From CAVTSA01 sp963737225 (GTDB lineage Bacteria; Chloroflexota; Dormibacteria; Dormibacterales; Dormibacteraceae): DNA of 64,000 nucleotides. The DNA is taken from assembly GCA_963737225.1 (NCBI GenBank), contig CAVTSA010000005.1, forward strand, positions 248,001 through 312,000. The letters run 5' to 3'. Shown in pieces: positions 51,518-59,193 of this stretch. A program made the translations under genes and the position numbers. How positions within the stretch are numbered: position 1 is the first letter of the stretch; each line of letters opens with the position of its first letter. Under the pieces are notes generated by a model. The model worked only from the letters and a program-made list of their open reading frames with translations. It was not told the origin of the DNA and made no database searches.

Positions 51518-52596
51518 TCCTCCACCTCCTGCAAGACATCCTGAAGCCCGCGGTCGAAGTCACGGAGCAGGCGCGCCGCGTCGATCCCGTCGAGGCTTCG
51601 ATGGTCGGCGTTGAGCACGGCGTTGAAGGAGGCGCCGACGACCACCTTTCCCGACCGGACGACCGGCTGCTCGAGCACCGACCCGGTGGTCAGGAGCGCC
51701 TGCTGCCCGATCGGGATGATCCCCGTGAACCACGACACGCCGAGAGCGCCGATGTTGGACAGTGTCAGGAATGGGGCGGCGCCGTCCGGGGCACCGCGCA
51801 GTGCCCGGGCTTCCGCCACCGCACGCTCTCGCGGCTCCGTGATCGCCTCCGGAGTGCTCTCGAGTCCTCGCAGGACCGTCAGGGCCACGCCGGCGCGGGT
51901 GGCCACGGCGAGGCCGACATCGGAGGGCCGGCCGGAGGCGCTGAGCACTCGCAGCACCGCGGCGAGGAGGAAGTCGGTGACGGTGAGGTCCGGCTGCCGG
52001 CGGCGCAGACGGCGCAGGGCCTCCGGGAGCGCGTCGGCGCCGATCACCCGGCTCACCCCGAAATGCGGGATCTCGCGCCAGGACTCGCCGACGCTGGTGG
52101 AAATGACAGACCGCCGCCGCTCCTCGCGCGTGGGGACCGGCGTCGCGGCCGGACGGCCGGCACCGGCGTGCCGCGCGCGGGCGGCGGAAGCGCGGCGATA
52201 TCGCTCACGAGGGCTGAGCCGGTTCGGCGGACGAGCGCCCGCCGCGCCCGCCGCGCCCGGATTTGCGGCGGCCGCTGGGCCTCCCCCTGCGTCCGACCAG
52301 TGGTCGGTGGGCGCGGCCGCGGGCACCGGCGATTCGTCCGCCGAACCCTCCTCGCGCTCTTCCCCGACCAGGACCCGGGCCACCGTCGCGCCCGCCGGAA
52401 CGGCGTCCCCGACGGCGAAGAGATGGCGCCCCAGGTGGCCGCTGGCGGGGGCGGTCAAGCCGACGGTGCTCTTGTCGCTCTCGACGACGGCCACCTCCTC
52501 CCCCGCGGTGACCGGCTCACCTTCCTGCCTCAGCCACTCGACGAGGGTGGCGCTCTCCATCGCCATGCCCATCGCCGGCAAGAAAATCTCCTCCAC
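51514..52596 (-). CDS. Dihydrolipoamide acyltransferase (E2)
   Basis: The 360-residue E2 has an N-terminal lipoyl domain with the modified Lys in VVESDKSTVGLTAP, an Ala/Pro linker with a poor E1/E3-binding domain (RLSPRERYRRASAARAR) and a catalytic domain ending LNADHRSLDGIDAARLL with the HxxxDG active-site His. It moves acyl groups to CoA. No E3 (lipoamide dehydrogenase) gene is in the window, so E3 must be shared from elsewhere. It starts 14 bp after the D-2-hydroxyacid dehydrogenase stop. Confidence 0.9.
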   Translation of the reverse strand: MEEIFLPAMGMAMESATLVEWLRQEGEPVTAGEEVAVVESDKSTVGLTAPASGHLGRHLFAVGDAVPAGATVARVLVGEEREEGSADESPVPAAAPTDHWSDAGGGPAAAANPGAAGAAGARPPNRLSPRERYRRASAARARHAGAGRPAATPVPTREERRRSVISTSVGESWREIPHFGVSRVIGADALPEALRRLRRRQPDLTVTDFLLAAVLRVLSASGRPSDVGLAVATRAGVALTVLRGLESTPEAITEPRERAVAEARALRGAPDGAAPFLTLSNIGALGVSWFTGIIPIGQQALLTTGSVLEQPVVRSGKVVVGASFNAVLNADHRSLDGIDAARLLRDFDRGLQDVLQEVEE

Positions 52597-52610
52597 GCGG
52601 TCTCCCTTCC

Positions 52611-53600
52611 TCAGATCTCCGGATGAACCAGCTGACCATGATCGATCGTCTGGCGTGTCAACCAGGCGGCAGTATCACCGATTGTCCACGCCGCGAGCCT
52701 CCGGGCGGAGCGGTCGGAGCTGGCGGCGCAGTGCGGCGTCAGCAGAACGTTGGGCAGATCGAGGAGGGGCGAGCTGTCCGGCAGCGGCTCCTCCTCGAAG
52801 ACGTCGAGGCCGGCACCCGCCAGGCGCCCCTGGCGGAGGCGGGTGGCCAGCGCCACCTCGTCGACCAGCCCACCGCGCGACACGTTGATCAGCAGCGCCC
52901 CCGGCGGCAGCAGCTCCAGCTCCCGCCCGCCGATCAGATGCCGGGTGTCAGCGGTGAGAGGCAGGTGCAGACTGACGAGGTCGCTCGCGCGGAGCAGGGT
53001 GTCCAGGTCGGCCACCCGCTCCGCTCCCGGCGGCACCACGACGGCACCGGGGTCGTGAACGACCACCGCCGCGACCGATGGCAGCATCCGCTCCACGAAA
53101 GCGCTCCCGATGCGTCCACAGCCAACCACGCCGAGGGTGAGCTCGTCGAGCGGGCGGATGCCGGAGAGGTCGAGCGGGCCGCGCCAGCCCCGGCGCACGA
53201 ACGCGTCCGACGCCCAGAGCCGGCGCTGCACCGCGTGAAGCAGGGCCACGGCGTGGGAGGCGACCTCGGAGACACCGTACGCAGGCTCACGAAACAGGGC
53301 GAGCCCGCCGCGGCGGCGAACCGCCTCCACGTCGATGCTGTCCAGTCCCACGCCGGCGCGCCCGATGACGCGGACGGTCGGTGCCAGCCTCGCGATCGCG
53401 GTGGCGTCCAGGCGCTGCAGCGTGACCACCAGCCCGGCGGCACCCCGAGTCGCATCGGCGACGGAGATGTCACGGACTTCGAGCCGCACCTCGTGCGGAA
53501 GCGAGGACCGGAGCCACTCCAGGTCTCCGAACGAACCCTTGGCGACGACGATCAGCTCGGGTGCGGGTGCGACGCCGGATCCCCTGAGGCCACGCATCAT
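52611..53600 (-). CDS. D-2-hydroxyacid dehydrogenase
   Basis: The 329-residue protein has the NAD-binding GVVGCGRIGSAFVERM, catalytic Arg in INVSRGGLVDE, Glu in DVFEEEPLPDSSP and His in LLTPHCAASSD. It oxidises a D-2-hydroxy acid to a 2-oxo acid with NAD+. As first gene of the operon it would make the substrate for the E1-E2 complex. Start ATG 53598-53600 or the next ATG. A GntR operator covers the start and its upstream region. Confidence 0.88.
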   Translation of the reverse strand: MMRGLRGSGVAPAPELIVVAKGSFGDLEWLRSSLPHEVRLEVRDISVADATRGAAGLVVTLQRLDATAIARLAPTVRVIGRAGVGLDSIDVEAVRRRGGLALFREPAYGVSEVASHAVALLHAVQRRLWASDAFVRRGWRGPLDLSGIRPLDELTLGVVGCGRIGSAFVERMLPSVAAVVVHDPGAVVVPPGAERVADLDTLLRASDLVSLHLPLTADTRHLIGGRELELLPPGALLINVSRGGLVDEVALATRLRQGRLAGAGLDVFEEEPLPDSSPLLDLPNVLLTPHCAASSDRSARRLAAWTIGDTAAWLTRQTIDHGQLVHPEI

Positions 53601-53659
53601 TGTTGACGATTGACAAGATTACAATATCCCTGCTTATCGATCAAGGGATTGTCGACAAT
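53599..53659. promoter_or_regulatory. Divergent GntR-type operators of the aldolase/D-2-hydroxyacid operons
   Basis: ATTGTTGACGAT (53599-53610, 11 of 12 to ATTGTYRACAAT) overlaps the D-2-hydroxyacid dehydrogenase start. ATTGTCGACAAT (53648-53659, 12 of 12; GATTGTCGACAATC is a perfect 14-bp palindrome) lies before the aldolase gene. Between them TTGATC-17 bp-TAATCT on the minus strand is a candidate promoter. Two operators flanking a promoter fit repression by an FCD-type GntR protein. Confidence 0.8.
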
Positions 53660-53679
53660 CAACAGAGGAGCCGGGGAAT

Positions 53680-54585
53680 ATGAGCGAGCGGCTGGATCAG
53701 GCCCTGCGGGGCGTCATTCCTCCTGTTGTGACACCGCTTCGACCGGACGGAGACCTCGACGAGGCGTCCTTCGTGCGCCAGGTCCTGCGCTGTCTGGATG
53801 CGGGGTGCGCCGGCGTCTTCGTCGCCGGAAGCAGCGGCGAGGGACCGTGGCTGACGGCGGATCAGAGGCGCCGGGTCGTCGAGCTCGCGGTAGGCACGAG
53901 GACCGTGGTGCTGGCCGGGGTGATGCTGCCGGGAACCTCGATGACCCGCGAGGCGGCGGTGGCGGCCGAGACCGCGGGCGCCGACGCGATCGTGGTCAGC
54001 GCGCCCTACTACTTCGGCGCCGACGACGACACCATCGTCCGCCACATCCAGGCGGTGGCCGGCGCGGTCCAGGTGCCCACGATCCTCTACAACATCCCCC
54101 AGACCACCCACAACCCGATGTCGGCGGCGGCGGTCGCGCGTCTGGCCGCGGATCCGTCGGTGATCGGAATCAAGGATTCCAGCGGTGACCTGGAACTCTT
54201 CGCGACGCACCTGGCACTTCGTGACCGGCACTCGTTCCGGGTGCTGCAGGGCGCCGAGTCCGTCATGGGACAGAGTTTGCGCATGGGTGCCGACGGCCTG
54301 GTCCCCGGCCTCGGCAACGTCGCTCCGCAGCTTTTCGTGCAGCTGATGGAAGCCGTCGCGGACGGTCGCGAGGCGACGGCGCGAGCCGTCGAGGGTCAGA
54401 TTCAGGAGCTGCGCGCGATCTTTTCGATCGCACCGACGTTCGCCGCGATGAAGGCCGCGTGCGAGGTTTTGGGTGCCTGCCCCCGCACGACCGCGGCGCC
54501 GCTGGCGCCCGCGACCGACGAGCAGGTGTCCCGCATCGCGGGCGTCCTCCACAGCCTTGACCTGGAGGTCGCCACCGCACCCTGA
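53680..54585 (+). CDS. Dihydrodipicolinate synthase/KDG-aldolase family protein (copy 2)
   Basis: The 301-residue class I aldolase has GSSGEGPWL, Tyr in LYNIPQTTHN and the Schiff-base Lys165 in VIGIKDSSGDLEL. It is a close paralogue of the gene at 44707. Context (sugar importer, glycosidase, GntR operators, divergent 2-hydroxyacid pathway) suggests a keto-deoxy sugar acid split to pyruvate and an aldehyde. GAGGAG lies 10 nt before ATG 53680. Confidence 0.87.
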   Translation: MSERLDQALRGVIPPVVTPLRPDGDLDEASFVRQVLRCLDAGCAGVFVAGSSGEGPWLTADQRRRVVELAVGTRTVVLAGVMLPGTSMTREAAVAAETAGADAIVVSAPYYFGADDDTIVRHIQAVAGAVQVPTILYNIPQTTHNPMSAAAVARLAADPSVIGIKDSSGDLELFATHLALRDRHSFRVLQGAESVMGQSLRMGADGLVPGLGNVAPQLFVQLMEAVADGREATARAVEGQIQELRAIFSIAPTFAAMKAACEVLGACPRTTAAPLAPATDEQVSRIAGVLHSLDLEVATAP

Positions 54586-54596
54586 GGGTCGGAGGT

Positions 54597-54628
54597 CTGA
54601 GTGAGGAACGCCGCCCGTCCTCGCTCAG
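54597..54628. terminator. Candidate bidirectional terminator hairpin
   Basis: The arms CTGAGTGAGGA and TCCTCGCTCAG (one G-T pair) with a 10-nt loop sit between the convergent aldolase and permease genes. No T-tract follows. Confidence 0.55.
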
Positions 54629-54692
54629 AGGAGGGCGCGGCCCGAGGTGCCACGCGTCGACACCTGACAGTCCCGGTCGCTCGAAGACAGCT

Positions 54693-55583
54693 CTATCCCT
54701 TCACGGACCCGGCCGTGAGGCCCCGAATGACGTTGCGCTGCACCAGCAGGTAGAGGCCGATCGGGATCGCGGCGAAGATGACGCCGGCGCCGATCAGCTC
54801 GTACAGGGCGTAGTCGCCCGCGCTGATGAAGGACGCCAGACCTTCGCCCGCGGTGTAGAGCGACCGATCGGTGATGAAAGCGGACGCGAAGAGGTAGTCG
54901 TTCCAGGCGGCGAAGTAGGCGATGATGGCGACCGCGACCAGACCTGGCCGCGAAAGCGGTACCAGGATGTAAAGCAGCGCCCTCATCGGTCCACATCCGT
55001 CCACCAGCGCGGCGTCATAGATCTCGGGGGGGATGCCGTCGAACGAGGTCTTCAGGATCCAGCACCCGATCGGCACGGTGAACGCTCCGTAGATGAAGGC
55101 CAGTGCGTAGAGATTGTTTTCGAGATTGAACGTCCGGTAGATCGTGATCAGCGGGACGATGACGATGGCGCCCGGCATCATCTGCATGAACAGCAGGATG
55201 AAGCCGAGTGCCGTCGATCCGAGCCAGCGCAAGCGTGAGAGCAGAAACGCCCCCGGAACGGCGAGCACCACCGTGATCACGACGGCGATCGCCGAGACCA
55301 GGGTGGAGTGCCAGACCCAGAGTCCGATCGGGTTCTGCCGGAAGCTGGTCTCGACCGCCTGCAGCGAGAATCCTTTCGGAAGCAATGGCGGAGGCCAGGT
55401 CAGCGCGTACTGCTCCGGCTGGATCGTGGTCAGCACCATCCAGTAGATGGGAAACAGGATCACGACCAGCGCGAGAATGATGATCAGGTAGCGGAGGACA
55501 GTGGTGAGATGGCGCCGAATGCGGGCCCGCCGCCGGCGCGTCGACCGCGCTGGTTTGAAGTCGGCGATGTCAGACGTGGTCAT
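54693..55583 (-). CDS. Sugar ABC importer permease (MalG type)
   Basis: The 296-residue protein has six hydrophobic segments and the conserved EAA loop YDAALVDGCGPMRALLYILVP that docks on the ATPase. It pairs with the next permease. ATG 55581-55583. The ATPase (MsmK/UgpC-type) is not in the window and is probably shared, as usual for this carbohydrate-uptake family (CUT1). Confidence 0.92.
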   Translation of the reverse strand: MTTSDIADFKPARSTRRRRARIRRHLTTVLRYLIIILALVVILFPIYWMVLTTIQPEQYALTWPPPLLPKGFSLQAVETSFRQNPIGLWVWHSTLVSAIAVVITVVLAVPGAFLLSRLRWLGSTALGFILLFMQMMPGAIVIVPLITIYRTFNLENNLYALAFIYGAFTVPIGCWILKTSFDGIPPEIYDAALVDGCGPMRALLYILVPLSRPGLVAVAIIAYFAAWNDYLFASAFITDRSLYTAGEGLASFISAGDYALYELIGAGVIFAAIPIGLYLLVQRNVIRGLTAGSVKG

Positions 55584-55620
55584 ATGCAACCCCCCTGCGC
55601 AGCCTGGAGAGCCCGAGTCA

Positions 55621-56571
55621 TCAGCCGGCCCCCACGTAGTTCGTCTCGACGATCCGCCGCTGGATGAGGACGAACAGCACCGCCGCGGCCACGGCCATGA
55701 GCAAGCCGATGACAGCCAGCGCGGCGGCGAAGTTGTAGTTGAAGAACTGGAACGCCTGCAGGTAGATGAGGACCGCCAGAGTCGATGTGTCGATCCCGGG
55801 GCCGCCACCGGTTGTCAGATAGATCAATGAGAACTGCTGAAACGCGAAGATGAACGCAAGCACCGAAAGCAGGGAGATGGTCGGGATCAGTGCTGGAATC
55901 GTGATCGCAGTAAATCGACGGATGAAGTTCGCGCCGTCGACGGTGGCAGCCTCATACAGCTCGTCGGAGATCGACTGCAGGCTCGAGAGCAGGATCAGCG
56001 CGTAGAAAGGCATGCCTTTCCAACCTGCCATCAAGACAATGGAGACAAAGCTGAGGTCGGGTGAGCTGAGCCACGCGATGTGGTGGTTCGTCACCCAGGG
56101 CAGCCAGGACACGAAGCGGTTGATGATCCCCACGTTGGGGTCCAGCATGATGCTGAACGTCAGCACGATCGGGATGTCGGGCACCGCCCAGGGGATGGCG
56201 AGCAGGGCCCGAGCCAGGCCGCGGCCTCTGAACGACCAGTTCATCAGCATCGCGAGCGCCAGGCCACAGATCAGCCAGATGGCGATCATGCAGGCGGCGA
56301 ACTGAAGCGTGACGCGGATCGAGCCCCAGAAGTCGGGGTCGGTCAGCATCTGCTGGAAGTTGGCCAGGCCGACAAAGCTGGTGATCCCGCCCTGCGTGAA
56401 CTGGACGGACATCAGGATGCCCTGCAGGATCGGGTAGAGAACGAAGACACCCTCGACGAGAGCGATCGGGATCAGCAGGCGATAGGCGAGAGGGAAGCGC
56501 TCACGGCGGCGCCGGCGACCTCTCGGATTGGGCTCTCGGTTCAGGTTCCACCGGAGGATGAAGCTGCTCAA
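55621..56571 (-). CDS. Sugar ABC importer permease (MalF type)
   Basis: The 316-residue protein has six hydrophobic segments, a cytoplasmic basic N-terminus (PNPRGRRRRRERF) and the EAA loop YEAATVDGANFIRRFTAITIP. It is the partner of the downstream permease, 37 bp away. A stable hairpin lies upstream, between it and the binding-protein gene. Confidence 0.92.
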   Translation of the reverse strand: MSSFILRWNLNREPNPRGRRRRRERFPLAYRLLIPIALVEGVFVLYPILQGILMSVQFTQGGITSFVGLANFQQMLTDPDFWGSIRVTLQFAACMIAIWLICGLALAMLMNWSFRGRGLARALLAIPWAVPDIPIVLTFSIMLDPNVGIINRFVSWLPWVTNHHIAWLSSPDLSFVSIVLMAGWKGMPFYALILLSSLQSISDELYEAATVDGANFIRRFTAITIPALIPTISLLSVLAFIFAFQQFSLIYLTTGGGPGIDTSTLAVLIYLQAFQFFNYNFAAALAVIGLLMAVAAAVLFVLIQRRIVETNYVGAG

Positions 56572-56619
56572 CAGCGCCCGCCCCCTATCGACGGATACGC
56601 GGCGGGCGACAGGCCGCCT

Positions 56620-56653
56620 GGTGCGCGCGCCCGGTCAACGGGGGGCGCGCACC
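56620..56653 (-). terminator. Intercistronic hairpin after the binding-protein gene
   Basis: GGTGCGCGCGCCC (56620-56632) pairs with GGGGGGCGCGCACC (56640-56653) over about 12 bp with a 7-nt loop. Placed between binding protein and permeases, it probably lowers downstream expression or protects the binding-protein mRNA, giving the usual excess of binding protein. Confidence 0.65.
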
Positions 56654-56666
56654 GTGGCAGCCGCCT

Positions 56667-58043
56667 TTACGCCGACGGCACATGCAGCGTCTCTTTGGCC
56701 TCGGTCTGCGCGGCGCCGAGCGCCTCCGACACGGATTGACCGCCGGTGATCGCGTTCTCCAGGTTGCGGCAGATGATGTTCCCGATTTGGGCGTACCGGG
56801 AGACATAGTCGCCGAGGATGTCGTATTCGCCGACGAAGTGGGTCAGGTTGAACCCCGTCGCCCACGGCAGGCCCTGGACATAGGGCTCGTACTCGGGCAC
56901 CTTCTCGGCGAAGTTCGAATAGGGAGCGACAGGGTACCCGTTTTGCTGCAGGACGTACCACAGGTTCTTCGGCTCGACGAACCATTTCACGAGCTCTTGG
57001 GCCGCCTCCTGGTTCTTCGAAGACTTGAGGAGCACAACCGGGTGGAGGCGGGAGATCGCTTTCCGGCTCGGCCACGGCGGCGGGGCGGAAGCCAGAGAGG
57101 GCCAGAGCTGTGGAGCCTGCGCCTTGAGGGTGGCCGTCCCACCCAGCATGACGTTGAGGTTCATGCCGATCTGGTCCTGAGCCCAGAGCTTGCCGATCGT
57201 GTCTTCTGAGCTGCCGGAGACGCCGCTGGCGTTCAGGAGGTCCAGCCAGAGCTGGACGCCCTTGACGTTGGCTTCCGAGTTGATGGTCAGGGTCTTGCCG
57301 TTGGCCCACACACCGTCGTAGGGCAGGCAGAAATTCTGGAGCGGGTTCCACCAGTCGGCGGCGGCGGCGACGGTGTTGAGCAGCGCGTTGGCGTAGTACT
57401 TCGGCGGCTGGGTGATCTGCTTGCTCATGCTCACCCAGTCGTTGATGGTCGACGGAGGCGACGAGGCTCCGCCGGCCTCCAGCACCGACTTGCTGTACTG
57501 AAGGGCGGCGGCCACTTCCAGGATGCCGAGGGCGTACAGCTTTCCGTTCTTCGTGAACTGAGAGTGCTCCGCGTTCGGTTTGAGACCCGCGGCCTGTGCG
57601 ATCCCGCCGATCGGCTGGCACATGTTGTAGACGGCGATCAGCGTCGAAGCCAGTTCAGGCGGACACTGGACGACGTCGGCCTGCACCAGTCCTGACTGCG
57701 CCTGTTCGATGACGTTCTGGTCATAGGTCGAGAACGGCCAGCCCGTCCACTTGACCGTGATGTTGGGGTGTGCGGCCTCGAACTCCTGGACCACCTTCTG
57801 CCAGGCCGGGTATTCCGTCGGCTGGTAGATCTCCCAGGACATGAGGGTGAGCTCCGTCTTGCCTTTCGCGGCGGAGCGGACCTTGGGTGCCGGAGCCGAC
57901 CCGCCGGCGGCCAGCAGCGGTGCGGCGGCGCCGGCCGCCAACAAGGTTGCTCCCGCTTTCAGAATCCCGCGCCGGGTCGGCCCACGCTTGCGGTTGGTCG
58001 GCTGCGGCGTCCTGCCATCGAAACCCAGATCTCCCACACCCAT
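56667..58043 (-). CDS. Sugar ABC importer substrate-binding protein with Tat signal
   Basis: The 458-residue family 1 solute-binding protein has a twin-arginine signal (PTRRGILKAGATLLAAGAA), then ELTLMSWEIYQPTEYPAWQK, HPNITVKWTGWPFSTYDQN and C-terminal KNLWYVLQQNGYPVAPY. No lipobox Cys is visible after the signal, so the protein may stay soluble or keep its signal as an anchor. ATG 58041-58043 is supported by GAGG nine bases upstream. First gene of the importer operon. Confidence 0.92.
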   Translation of the reverse strand: MGVGDLGFDGRTPQPTNRKRGPTRRGILKAGATLLAAGAAAPLLAAGGSAPAPKVRSAAKGKTELTLMSWEIYQPTEYPAWQKVVQEFEAAHPNITVKWTGWPFSTYDQNVIEQAQSGLVQADVVQCPPELASTLIAVYNMCQPIGGIAQAAGLKPNAEHSQFTKNGKLYALGILEVAAALQYSKSVLEAGGASSPPSTINDWVSMSKQITQPPKYYANALLNTVAAAADWWNPLQNFCLPYDGVWANGKTLTINSEANVKGVQLWLDLLNASGVSGSSEDTIGKLWAQDQIGMNLNVMLGGTATLKAQAPQLWPSLASAPPPWPSRKAISRLHPVVLLKSSKNQEAAQELVKWFVEPKNLWYVLQQNGYPVAPYSNFAEKVPEYEPYVQGLPWATGFNLTHFVGEYDILGDYVSRYAQIGNIICRNLENAITGGQSVSEALGAAQTEAKETLHVPSA

Positions 58044-58089
58044 GTCGTCAAACCTCGTTCGGATTCCGCTTGGATATCGTCGCTCGTAA

Positions 58090-58140
58090 ATTGTTAACCG
58101 TTGGACGACCATAGCAGCAGGTTGAAGCCTTGTCAACATT
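58090..58140 (-). promoter_or_regulatory. Importer promoter flanked by two GntR-type operators
   Basis: On the minus strand TTGACA (58136-58131), a 17-bp spacer and TATGGT (58113-58108) form a strong sigma-70 promoter for the binding-protein gene. CTTGTCAACATT (58129-58140) covers the -35 and ATTGTTAACCGT (58090-58101) covers the start point; each matches ATTGTYRACAAT at 10 of 12. Repressor bound to both would shut the promoter. Confidence 0.82.
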
Positions 58141-58324
58141 TCGCTCGATGGCCATTTCGGCGCCCTCGGAGCCTGTCTTGGGGTGGGCGGGGCAGAGCCG
58201 CCGGCGCCTCGGGTGACGGAAGGAGTAGCGGTGGAACCGGCACCCTGCAAGGGCTCCACGACCGCGTGAGTCCGTGGCGCGTGGAGTCGGATCTGACCGT
58301 CGTCGGCTGAGCATCGAGGTAGGC

Positions 58325-59110
58325 ATGAAGGATCTGTTTTCCGTCACCGGCAAGGTCGTGCTCGTCACGGGCGGTTCCCGGGGCATCGGCCGCATGGTCG
58401 CGACCGGGTTCGTGGAGGCGGGGGCGCGGGTGTATCTGTGCTCTCGGGACGGTGACGCTTCCGCCGCCACCGCCGCGAGCCTGGCCGCGAGGGGGCAGTG
58501 CTTCTCGCTTCCGGCCGACCTCAGCACGGAAGCAGGCGTCGGGTCGCTGGTCCACGGCCTCGGGGACCGGGAGAACCACCTGGACGTGCTCGTGAACAAC
58601 GCGGGACGCTCCGCCGGAGGCGGCCTGGACCACTACGACGCCGACCAGTGGGACCAGATTTTCGAGATCAATGTGAAGGGCCTGTTCGCGCTGACGGTCC
58701 GGCTGCTCCCTCTGCTGCGCGCGGCGGCGACGCCGGAGGACCCCGCGCGGGTGATCAACATCGGATCCATGGACGGCCTCGTGGTCCCGCCCGTCGAGAA
58801 CTACGCGTACGCGGCCAGCAAGGCTGCCGTGCACGAGATCACCAGGCAGACCGCCTACGCGGTCGTCGGGCGCCACATCAACGTGAACGCGATCGCGCCT
58901 GGCCTGTTCCCGACTGACATGACCCGCTCCGTCTTCAGCGGTGGCGATCCCAAGAACCGGCTGGGCGCGGTTCCGATGGGTCGGGCGGGCACGCCGGAGG
59001 ACATCGCCGGCACCGCGATCTACCTCGCTTCCCGGGCGTCGGCGTATCTGACCGGCATCGTGCTTCCCCTCGGCGGCGGGTTCGGCACCATCGACCGCCA
59101 GGGGTGGTAG
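58325..59110 (+). CDS. SDR-family oxidoreductase
   Basis: The 261-residue classical SDR has TGGSRGIG, NNAGRSAGGG, catalytic Ser in NIGSMDGL and YxxxK in YAYAASKAAVH. It probably oxidises a sugar or sugar lactone taken up by the importer. GAGGTAGG precedes ATG 58325. Divergent from the importer operon and 83 bp before the alpha-galactosidase. Confidence 0.9.
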   Translation: MKDLFSVTGKVVLVTGGSRGIGRMVATGFVEAGARVYLCSRDGDASAATAASLAARGQCFSLPADLSTEAGVGSLVHGLGDRENHLDVLVNNAGRSAGGGLDHYDADQWDQIFEINVKGLFALTVRLLPLLRAAATPEDPARVINIGSMDGLVVPPVENYAYAASKAAVHEITRQTAYAVVGRHINVNAIAPGLFPTDMTRSVFSGGDPKNRLGAVPMGRAGTPEDIAGTAIYLASRASAYLTGIVLPLGGGFGTIDRQGW

Positions 59111-59193
59111 ACACAACGTACCGATAGGCCCCGATTGCCGGGCAGCGGGGGCTGCGGGTGGCTGGAGTTCGGGGTCTACACTGCGGCGAGATC

